From: JBBKXJ01 sp037969395
GTDB taxonomy: Bacteria > Pseudomonadota > Gammaproteobacteria > Pseudomonadales > JAUIET01
Direction: 5' to 3'
DNA: 64,000 bases
NCBI GenBank assembly: GCA_037969395.1
Contig: JBBKXJ010000018.1
Span: forward strand, 1-64,000
Positions 1 through 6,601 of this stretch are shown piece after piece. The notes beneath the pieces were generated by a model. It saw only the letters and a list, made by a program, of their open reading frames with translations, was not told where the DNA came from and ran no database searches. A program made the position numbers and the translations under genes. Position 1 is the stretch's first letter. Every line of letters begins with the position of its first letter.

Positions 1-10
1 CAGAAGCTGC

Positions 11-172
11 TTAGGGCTCGCGCCAAAATAACTTCACATTTTGGCCGCCGATCCATCCCGCATGGCTACGTTGCGAAAACTCGAAATATACTTATATTCC
101 AGCGTTTTCGCGTCTTGCCATGCGGGCGCCTCGACACCCAAAATTGCGAACTTATTTTGGCGCGAGCCCTAA
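11..172. repeat. Long imperfect palindrome 1 (about 162 bp)
   Basis: The outer 20 bases, 11-30, are an exact reverse complement of 153-172 (ends TTAGGGC and GCCCTAA). The match continues inward with small mismatches: the ATTTTGG block near 38-44 pairs near 138-143, CCCGCATGGC at 57-66 pairs near 117-126, and GCGAAAAC at 73-80 pairs with GTTTTCGC at 103-110. A small apical stem AATAT/ATATT lies at 85-98. No open frame of note is inside. It could form a long RNA hairpin or a DNA cruciform. Whether it is a terminator, a non-autonomous mobile element or a repeat family cannot be told from one copy. Confidence 0.8.
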
Positions 173-333
173 GGAACGGTCACGAAACAACTTGACGTTC
201 TTGCTTGTCTTTTCGCCCGTCTTCTTCGTTGCGGTAACAGTGACATAGTTCGACTATGCGCCTGTTACCACGCCTCGAATACGAACCAAAATCCGGCGCA
301 ATAACGTTCAAGTTATTTCGTTCCCATTCCTTA
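170..333. repeat. Long imperfect palindrome 2 (about 164 bp), abutting the first
   Basis: TAAGGAA at 170-176 pairs with TTCCTTA at 327-333. ACGAAA at 182-187 pairs with TTTCGT at 316-321. AACTTGA at 189-195 pairs with TCAAGTT at 308-314, followed by CGTT/AACG after a one-base bulge. The tip is GGTAACAG (233-240)/CTGTTACC (262-269) enclosing CATAGT-TCG-ACTATG (244-258). Its left end shares the TAA of the right end of palindrome 1, and the two are nearly equal in length but differ in sequence. Its right end supplies the stop codon of the neighbouring minus-strand gene. Together with palindrome 1 it fills the gene-free stretch 1-330. Confidence 0.8.
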
Positions 334-1518
334 GCCGTTTTCGATTAAATCCTTAACTGCCGCAGTTTCAAAATACTGTGAATTGAATGGCAGCATTGCG
401 CAACACTCACTGCGGTAAGATTCCACTCCCTGCGTTTCATCATCCAAAAACCGCGCGATGGCGTCGCTAAATTCCGCATGCGCAATCCAGTGGCTGGACC
501 AGGTTTTAACTGGTACAAACCCACGTTGAATTTTGTGCTCGCCTTGCGCGCCGGGGTCAAAGCGCTGCAGACCATGCGCGATACAATAATCTATACCCTG
601 GTAGTAACAGGCTTCAAAATGCAGGCAATCGTATTCCTCGCGACAGCCCCAGTAGCGGCCAAACAAGGTAGTCTGGTTTTTGAAACACAACGCACTGCCA
701 ACCGGTTTGCCGTGTAGTGAGGCCATCACCATAACCAGATTTTCCGGCATACTGGCGGCGATGCGCAAAAAGAAATCCTCGTTCAAGTAGCCTTGCTGAC
801 CGCGCTTTAAGTAGGTGAACTGGTAAAATTCGTAGAACGATTGCCACAGCGCCCCGGTAATTTCGACGCCGGTATAACTGGTTAATTTTATTTCCTGTTC
901 CTGCACGCGCCGCCGCTCACGTTTCAGGCGCTTGCGTTTGCGCGCGGCGAAACTTTGCAAGAAGTCATCGAAGCTGGTGAAGCCGGCGTTAAACCAGTGG
1001 AATTGGCAGCCGAGCCGCGACATTAAGCCGCTGTCCTGCCACTGCTGACATTCCCGATCTTCAGGGAACAGAATATGCCACGAAGATGCGCCAATTTTTT
1101 CCGCCAGCGTCTTTACCGCGGTAAAAACCGCGGCACTGACCGCTTGCCTGTCGCTGTTTGCGTCGAGCAGCAGACGCGATCCGGTCGCCGGAGTGAACGG
1201 TACGCTGCTCATCAGTTTGGGGTAGTAGTCCAGCCCATTGCGTGAATAAGCGTGTGCCCAGCTCCAGTCGAACACGTATTCACCGTAGGAATTATCTTTG
1301 ATATACAGCGGCATGACGGCAACCAGGTGCATATCAGCGGAGCGCACGGTCACGTGACACGGCTGCCAGCCGGTTTTGGCGCTAACGCTACCGCTTGCTT
1401 CCAGCGCGTGCAAAAATTGGTAGCGCAAAAAAGGCTCGCTGCCGGCGGCCAGGCGATTCCAATCAGCGGCACCCACCGCTTCCATGCCGTCAACGAATTC
1501 GACCCGCAGCGGCATCAC
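331..1518 (-). CDS. GNAT/FemAB-like N-acyltransferase (COG3146, DUF482 family)
   Basis: The 395-residue cytoplasmic protein belongs to the family often annotated as peptidogalycan biosynthesis or GNAT-type transferase. I recognise the family by its overall pattern: an N-terminal PFLRYQFLHALE block, then PLYIKDNSYGEYVFDWSWA, a basic stretch KRKRLKRERRR near residues 195-205, and a C-terminal RFDPGAQGEHKIQRGFVP signature. The substrate is unknown in this family. The start overlaps the ubiA stop by 4 bases (ATGA type), so it is probably co-transcribed and translationally coupled with ubiA. The stop codon lies in the arm of a long palindrome. Family assignment is firm; function is not. Confidence 0.85.
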   Translation of the reverse strand: MMPLRVEFVDGMEAVGAADWNRLAAGSEPFLRYQFLHALEASGSVSAKTGWQPCHVTVRSADMHLVAVMPLYIKDNSYGEYVFDWSWAHAYSRNGLDYYPKLMSSVPFTPATGSRLLLDANSDRQAVSAAVFTAVKTLAEKIGASSWHILFPEDRECQQWQDSGLMSRLGCQFHWFNAGFTSFDDFLQSFAARKRKRLKRERRRVQEQEIKLTSYTGVEITGALWQSFYEFYQFTYLKRGQQGYLNEDFFLRIAASMPENLVMVMASLHGKPVGSALCFKNQTTLFGRYWGCREEYDCLHFEACYYQGIDYCIAHGLQRFDPGAQGEHKIQRGFVPVKTWSSHWIAHAEFSDAIARFLDDETQGVESYRSECCAMLPFNSQYFETAAVKDLIENG

Positions 1519-2378
1519 GCGACCAGGTACGCCAGAACGGTGGCAAAAAACCAGGTGCAGCCGACCCAGTTGTTATTCAAAAACGCTTTAAAGCAGGCGT
1601 CGCGTTGCCGCTGTGCAATTAAACGCTGCTGGTAGATAAACATAAGCGCGCTCATAAACAGACCGACATGAAAAACCCAGTGCAGATGCAACGTGCGTGC
1701 CGCCAGCAACAGCAGCAACAGACAAATGATTTGCAGCAGCGTGGTTAATGCTCGGTCCCAGCGGCCAAATAGAATAGCGGTAGACTTCAGGCCGATGCGC
1801 ACATCGTCGTCTCTGTCCACCATCGCGTAAAACGTATCGTAAACCACAGTCCATAGTAGATTGACGGCCACTAACAGCCATGCCACCGCCGGCACATGAT
1901 GGGTTTCGGCGGCAAACGCCATCGGTATACCAAATGAAAACGCCAGACCCAGCACCAGCTGCGGCAGATAAGTGACGCGTTTCATGAACGGATATAATAT
2001 AGCTATCGCGAGACCGACGAACGACAACAAGATAGTCAGCCTGTTAGTCAGCAATACCAGCCCGAACGACAACGCGCATAGCAGACCACACAAAAGTAAT
2101 GCCTCGGCCGGCGCCACCGCTCCGGTGGCTAGCGGTCGGGCGCGAGTGCGCTCAATGTGGCCGTCGAAATTGCGGTCGGCATAATCATTAATAACGCAAC
2201 CCGCGGCGCGCATCAGAAACGTGCCAACAACAAAGATAACCAGATTCTTTAGCGATGGCTGACCCGCCGCGGCAATCCATAACGCCATCAACGTTGGCCA
2301 CAGTAGCAGCAATACGCCGATGGGTTTTTCAATTCGCATTAGCTGCGAGTAAGCGCCGAGATTAGCTTTTCTTAACAT
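1515..2378 (-). CDS. ubiA: 4-hydroxybenzoate polyprenyltransferase UbiA
   Basis: This integral membrane prenyltransferase (287 aa, usual length) attaches the polyprenyl chain to 4-hydroxybenzoate in ubiquinone synthesis. The first Asp-rich motif NDYADRNFD lies at residues 64-72. The second (MVDRDDDVRIG) lies near residues 186-197. Multiple hydrophobic helices fill the rest. The N-terminal RIEKPIGVLLLLWPTL is typical of bacterial UbiA. It sits 3 bases downstream of the ubiC remnant, preserving the usual ubiC-ubiA order. UbiA needs 4-hydroxybenzoate, which the neighbouring truncated gene is unlikely to make. Confidence 0.95.
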   Translation of the reverse strand: MLRKANLGAYSQLMRIEKPIGVLLLLWPTLMALWIAAAGQPSLKNLVIFVVGTFLMRAAGCVINDYADRNFDGHIERTRARPLATGAVAPAEALLLCGLLCALSFGLVLLTNRLTILLSFVGLAIAILYPFMKRVTYLPQLVLGLAFSFGIPMAFAAETHHVPAVAWLLVAVNLLWTVVYDTFYAMVDRDDDVRIGLKSTAILFGRWDRALTTLLQIICLLLLLLAARTLHLHWVFHVGLFMSALMFIYQQRLIAQRQRDACFKAFLNNNWVGCTWFFATVLAYLVA

Positions 2379-2381
2379 ATG

Positions 2382-2708
2382 TCAGGCATCGAAGCCTGGC
2401 AGACAAATGTCGCTGACCAACAACGGTTGATGCTTCAATACAAAGCGCGAGCGCCGGCCCCAGAGCGTGGCATCGCCGGCGTAAACTGCGGCGGGAACAT
2501 GCAACAGCGGCACCGCAGCATAGACCAATTCAAAGTCACTGCGGCGTAGATGAGGATAGGCGTACAGCAAGCTGCCGAGTGAGCGGTTGCCGAAGCGACG
2601 CTGGTTCTGCCAGTTTGGTTCTTTGGGCTGGTACTGCTGGGGCATAAAAGCGTAAAATCGTCGGTTTTTGGGCGTGTGCAACGCCATTGCTTGCGAAAAC
2701 GCCGTGGC
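2382..2708 (-). pseudogene. ubiC: 5'-truncated chorismate lyase (ubiC) remnant
   Basis: The open frame runs from a stop at 2709-2711 to 2382. The first ATG at 2687 gives 101 aa, against about 165-190 aa for UbiC. The C-terminal half is clearly UbiC: GNRSLGSLLY, LRRSDFEL and LWGRRSRF align with the family. The N-terminal half, which carries the catalytic Arg (Arg76 in E. coli), is absent, and the rubredoxin gene starts only 110 bases upstream on the other strand. The conserved near-terminal Glu (LLLTELFLPA in E. coli) is Asp here (LLVSDICLPG). No other minus-strand frame upstream supplies the missing part. Probably inactive. A repurposed short protein is the alternative. Confidence 0.7.
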
Positions 2709-2797
2709 TTATGAAAGAGTAGCGGCGCAATCATAAACCATAGCAGCCGCTTGCCCCAAACTGGTTAACAACAGAAAGTATTAAAGGTTAGAGAACA

Positions 2798-4174
2798 ATG
2801 AAACAGTGGGAATGTATCGTTTGCGGCTGGATCTACGACGAATCCAAGGGCTGGCCTGAAGACGGCATTGCACCGGGCACCAAATGGGAAGATGTGCCGG
2901 AAGACTGGATATGCCCCGACTGTGGCGTCGGCAAGGAAGACTTTGAGATGATCGAAGTCGAGGCTACTGCAGATGCGCCCCATCATGCAGAACAAGAACT
3001 CGCCGACAGCGCCCACCCGGTAGTTATTATCGGTACCGGTCTGGCCGGCTACAATGTGGCCAAGGAATTTCGTAAGCACGACCAGGACACGCAGCTGATC
3101 ATCATCACAGCGGATGATGGCCGCTCCTACTCCAAGCCAATGCTGTCTACCGGCTATACAAAAAATACCACGGCCGACGATTTGGCCACCGCCGACGCAG
3201 GCAAAATGGCGCAGCAACTAAAAGCCAGCGTGTGGACGTTTAAGCACGTGACCGCCATCGACACGGCGAAGCAGGAAATTCACGTTGGCGCAGCCACTAC
3301 GGTGGCCTACAGCAAGTTGGTGCTTGCCTGGGGGGCCGCGGTGATTAAACCACCGCTGGAGGGCGATGGTCAGGAGCTGGTGTATTCGATCAATGACCTG
3401 CTTGACTATCAGGATTTCAGAACGGCGGTTGAGAAAAACAACGTAAAAAAACTGCTAATCATCGGCAGTGGACTGATCGGCAGTGAGTTTACCAACGACT
3501 TGAGCAACGGCGGCTTTGAAATCGAGGCGGTTGACCCGTTGGCCTACAGCTTGCCAACATTGCTGCCCGAGGTGGCAGGTCAGGCCGTACAGCAAGCGCT
3601 GCAGGGCATGGGCGCCAAATTCCATTTTGGCCGGCTGGTAACGGCGGTCAATAAGGACCCTGCAGGCGGCGGCGTAGTCGCGACCCTGGATGACGGTTCA
3701 AGCATCGCGGCTGATCTGGTGGTTTGTGCGGTTGGCGTGCGGCCGCGCATTCAATTGGCGCAGGAAAGTGGTATTCAATGTCAGCGTGGTATCGTCACCA
3801 ACAGGCGGCTGGAGACCAGCGCAAAAAATGTTTACGCCCTTGGCGACTGCGCCGAGGTCGAAGGCCATGTGCTGTATTATGTCGCTCCACTGATGGCCGC
3901 AGCGCGAGCGTTGGGCAAAACGCTCGCCGGCGAGGACACCGACGTGGTCTACCCCGCCATGCCGGTGACGATAAAAACACCGATTTGCCCGGTAGTCGTC
4001 GCCCCACCACCACGCGATGCCGCCGGCGAGTGGCATATTGATGTTAACGGATCTAATGTTGTGGCAGAGTTTAAAGACCCGGCTGGCAATTTGCTGGGCT
4101 TTGCGCTTACCGGCGAAACCGGAACTAAGGAAAAGATGCGCCTGCAGAAATTGCTGCCGCCGCTGATTGGCTAG
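2798..4174 (+). CDS. Rubredoxin fused to NAD(P)H:rubredoxin reductase
   Basis: This 458-residue fusion carries two electron-transfer modules. Residues 1-50 are a rubredoxin with the iron ligands C6, C9, C39 and C42 (CIVCG and CPDCG). From about residue 74 there is a pyridine nucleotide-disulfide oxidoreductase fold. An FAD-binding GTGLAG lies at 79-84, an NAD-binding IIGSGLIGSEF near 220, and the second FAD motif YALGDCAEVEG near 350. It should pass electrons from NAD(P)H through FAD to its own rubredoxin iron, and then to an oxygenase or peroxide/O2 detoxification partner. In Pseudomonas these are separate genes at the same map position. ATG 2798 follows GGTTAGAGAACA. Confidence 0.93.
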   Translation: MKQWECIVCGWIYDESKGWPEDGIAPGTKWEDVPEDWICPDCGVGKEDFEMIEVEATADAPHHAEQELADSAHPVVIIGTGLAGYNVAKEFRKHDQDTQLIIITADDGRSYSKPMLSTGYTKNTTADDLATADAGKMAQQLKASVWTFKHVTAIDTAKQEIHVGAATTVAYSKLVLAWGAAVIKPPLEGDGQELVYSINDLLDYQDFRTAVEKNNVKKLLIIGSGLIGSEFTNDLSNGGFEIEAVDPLAYSLPTLLPEVAGQAVQQALQGMGAKFHFGRLVTAVNKDPAGGGVVATLDDGSSIAADLVVCAVGVRPRIQLAQESGIQCQRGIVTNRRLETSAKNVYALGDCAEVEGHVLYYVAPLMAAARALGKTLAGEDTDVVYPAMPVTIKTPICPVVVAPPPRDAAGEWHIDVNGSNVVAEFKDPAGNLLGFALTGETGTKEKMRLQKLLPPLIG

Positions 4175-4350
4175 GGGAAGTTGATGTCGGTATTCCTGCG
4201 TTGCCACGGCTGCATTGACGCAGGAGACATGGCCCCGACACAAGCCGCAGCAGACGATGCCGGGATCAATCGTCGAGCAAGCCACGAGCTGCAACGACAC
4301 ACTGCATCCCCTGCGCGCGAGAATTACGGTCTGTCTCCTGTTGCGAGGGT

Positions 4351-4364
4351 CTCCTGCGCAGGAG
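4351..4364. repeat. 14-bp perfect palindrome upstream of the symporter gene
   Basis: CTCCTGCGCAGGAG is a perfect 14-base palindrome, 65 bases before the symporter start. It lies in a 255-base gap (4175-4429) where I see no convincing gene. A weak 66-codon frame there has no supporting features. The palindrome could be an operator for a dimeric regulator or just a small hairpin. Nothing else in the gap supports a choice. Confidence 0.4.
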
Positions 4365-4429
4365 TGACGTCTATTGAATAAATCAGAGTTTCTCCCGGTT
4401 CTGAATCTAATTTTCGAGGTTCGCCTGCT

Positions 4430-5740
4430 ATGAGCTTAACCGCCAGAATTCTAATTGCCATGCTGGCCGGTTTTGTCATCGGTGTGGCCTACCACTACCT
4501 GGCAAAGGCGTCGCTGCTACCGCAAGGTGTGCAGGGGTTTTTAGACGTTTACCTCATTCAGGGCCTGTTCGATATTGTCGGCAAGGTGTTTATCGCCTCG
4601 TTGAAGGTGCTGGTTGTGCCATTGGTGTTCGTGTCGCTGGTCTGCGGTAGCAGCGGTCTCGGTGGTGATAACTCGCGCATGGGCTCAATTGCCGGCAAAT
4701 CGATGTTGTTGTACCTGTTGACCACCGCGTTGGCGATCAGCATCGCGTTGACGGTCGCGATTGTGGTGCAACCGGGCGGTGGCATCGAGCTGCCAACTAC
4801 CAGCGACTATAGCGCCGCCGAACCACCGGCGTTGAAAGAAGTGCTGATCAACATCTTCCCCGACAACCCCGTCAAGGCGATGGCCGAAGGCAACATGCTG
4901 CAAATCATTGTATTTGCGCTGTTATTCGGTTTGGCGATTAGCAAGGCAGGCGAGCACGGCGCCAGAGTGAAGCAGTTTTTCGACGACATCAATGAAGTGA
5001 TCATGCAGATGGTGCACATCCTGATGGACCTGGCACCTTACGGGGTGTTTTGTCTACTTGCGGCGCTGTTCGCTGACATTGGTCTCGGCGTTTTGGGTAG
5101 TCTGGCGAGCTATTTTTTCTCGGTAGTTGCCGTGCTGCTAATCCACGCTGTGCTTGTCTATGGCGGGCTGCTTACTTTACTGGGGCGGCTTAATCCGGTG
5201 CTGTTTTTACAGAAAATGCGCCCGGTGCAGCTGTTCGCGTTTAGCACATCATCCAGCGCTGCGACGCTGCCGGTGACACTGGACATTGTGCAGCATCGTT
5301 TAGGCGTCGATAAATCAGTCGCATCTTTTACTGTTCCGCTGGGAGCGACAATCAACATGGACGGCACCGCTATTATGCAGGGCGTTGCTACCGTGTTTAT
5401 CTCTCAGGCATACGCGATTGATATTGGTTTAAGCGGCTATCTGACCGTTATCGCGACGGCGACGCTGGCGTCTATCGGTACCGCCGGGGTGCCGGGCGTT
5501 GGCTTGATTATGCTGGCGATGGTGCTACAGCAGGTGCAGCTGCCGGTAGAAGGTATCGCTCTGATCATTGGTGTTGATCGCCTGCTGGACATGCTGCGCA
5601 CCGCAGTCAACGTAACCGGCGATGCGACGGTATCGTGTCTGGTGGCCAAGTCAGAGAACGCGCTGGACGAAGAAATATATACGCGCCCCATTGCGGATTT
5701 AATAGCTGCTGAAGCTGCCGCCGAAGCCGAAGCAAGCTGA
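4430..5740 (+). CDS. Dicarboxylate/amino acid:cation symporter (DAACS family)
   Basis: This inner-membrane secondary transporter (436 aa) is of the GltP/DctA/GltPh type and takes up glutamate/aspartate or C4-dicarboxylates with Na+ or H+. The family signatures are all present: the serine-rich re-entrant loop AFSTSSSAATLP near residues 273-284, then GATINMDGTA (the NMDGT cation/substrate motif), then GTAGVPGVG. The C-terminal DRLLDMLRTAVNVTGD contains the substrate-contacting Asp/Arg/Asn region, and an acidic, Ala-rich tail follows. The exact substrate cannot be read from these motifs. The next gene follows after 11 bases, so the two may be co-transcribed. Confidence 0.9.
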   Translation: MSLTARILIAMLAGFVIGVAYHYLAKASLLPQGVQGFLDVYLIQGLFDIVGKVFIASLKVLVVPLVFVSLVCGSSGLGGDNSRMGSIAGKSMLLYLLTTALAISIALTVAIVVQPGGGIELPTTSDYSAAEPPALKEVLINIFPDNPVKAMAEGNMLQIIVFALLFGLAISKAGEHGARVKQFFDDINEVIMQMVHILMDLAPYGVFCLLAALFADIGLGVLGSLASYFFSVVAVLLIHAVLVYGGLLTLLGRLNPVLFLQKMRPVQLFAFSTSSSAATLPVTLDIVQHRLGVDKSVASFTVPLGATINMDGTAIMQGVATVFISQAYAIDIGLSGYLTVIATATLASIGTAGVPGVGLIMLAMVLQQVQLPVEGIALIIGVDRLLDMLRTAVNVTGDATVSCLVAKSENALDEEIYTRPIADLIAAEAAAEAEAS

Positions 5741-5751
5741 TATCTAATTTT

Positions 5752-6564
5752 ATGTTGCAGCGAATTTTTCTGTTCCTTGTTATTGCTGTAGCGTCGCCTG
5801 CAGTGGGCGCGCAAACTTCGGCTGCCCAGCAAAAAGATATAGACGCGGCGTTAACGTTGACCGGTTTCGATGCGGCAATGGATCAACTGGAAATTGCTTA
5901 CCGCCGCAGCCTCGCTGTTGGCGAGGAGGGCTATCAGCTCAGCGTTACGCAACGTGAGGCGCTTGCACAGGCGCTGACCTCATTCAACAAGGCGGCGCTT
6001 AAGAAAAAACTGACTGAGCAACTGTTACCGCAGTACCAGCAACGCCCCATGCAAACGGTGTTGAGTTTGCAACAGGATCAAATCGCTGCGAAATTCCGTC
6101 GCTACGAGCGCATCGCCAGCTCACCGCAGCAGCAGGAGAACAGGGAACAATACGTCGCGACGTTGGATGAACATCCGTTTAGCGAAACCCGGCTGGCACT
6201 CGTACGCGCGCTAACAGAGGCTACCCACACGGCAGCAATCGCTGCGTTGATACAGGCGCAGGCCGACGTTGACATCGCAGTAGCGCTCGACCTGGCCAGC
6301 GCTGAGTACATCAGCGCTAACGATAGTCAGGGCGTGTTGCTGTGGCAACGCACGCTGGAACAAAATTATCTCGACCAATTCAAGCAGTTTGGGGACGGCT
6401 ATCAAATCTATACCTACCGCTGGATTAATAACGATGAGTTGCGTCAGCACATCGAATTTTTGCAGGACAAAAACGTGCAATGGTTTATGGAAACCGCACT
6501 GCAAGGCTTACGCGAGGTGCTGCAAAAGCAGCGCGAGCAACTGGTAGAAGAGTTTACCCCCTAA
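5752..6564 (+). CDS. Secreted protein of unknown function (possibly DUF2059-like)
   Basis: The 270-aa protein has an N-terminal signal peptide (hydrophobic residues 4-17, likely cleavage after VGAQ/A near residue 20), so it is expected in the periplasm. The mature part is helical and rich in Gln and Ala, with no catalytic motif that I recognise. The opening (a helix-rich segment followed by a stretch resembling 'FDAAMDQLE') recalls DUF2059 proteins, but the match is weak. It begins 11 bases after the symporter stop and ends 37 bases before the convergent recG stop. Confidence 0.6.
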   Translation: MLQRIFLFLVIAVASPAVGAQTSAAQQKDIDAALTLTGFDAAMDQLEIAYRRSLAVGEEGYQLSVTQREALAQALTSFNKAALKKKLTEQLLPQYQQRPMQTVLSLQQDQIAAKFRRYERIASSPQQQENREQYVATLDEHPFSETRLALVRALTEATHTAAIAALIQAQADVDIAVALDLASAEYISANDSQGVLLWQRTLEQNYLDQFKQFGDGYQIYTYRWINNDELRQHIEFLQDKNVQWFMETALQGLREVLQKQREQLVEEFTP

Positions 6565-6601
6565 CGTTTAACCAGCCCGCCAGCTGCCACGAACAACTGC
6601 G

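Noticed and set aside
11..333. The paired palindromes as integron attC sites
   Set aside because: attC ends read RYYYAAC at the left and GTTRRRY at the right. Here the ends run the other way (TTAGGGC left, GCCCTAA right), and there is no cassette array or integrase nearby.
2765..3217. Missing N-terminal half of UbiC in another minus-strand frame over the rubredoxin gene
   Set aside because: The 150-codon frame there is a shadow of the rubredoxin fusion and contains none of the UbiC N-terminal motifs.
4181..4381. 66-codon open frame between the rubredoxin fusion and the symporter
   Set aside because: It starts at TTG/ATG with only a weak upstream purine run, has an unusual composition, and shows no recognisable family or membrane feature.
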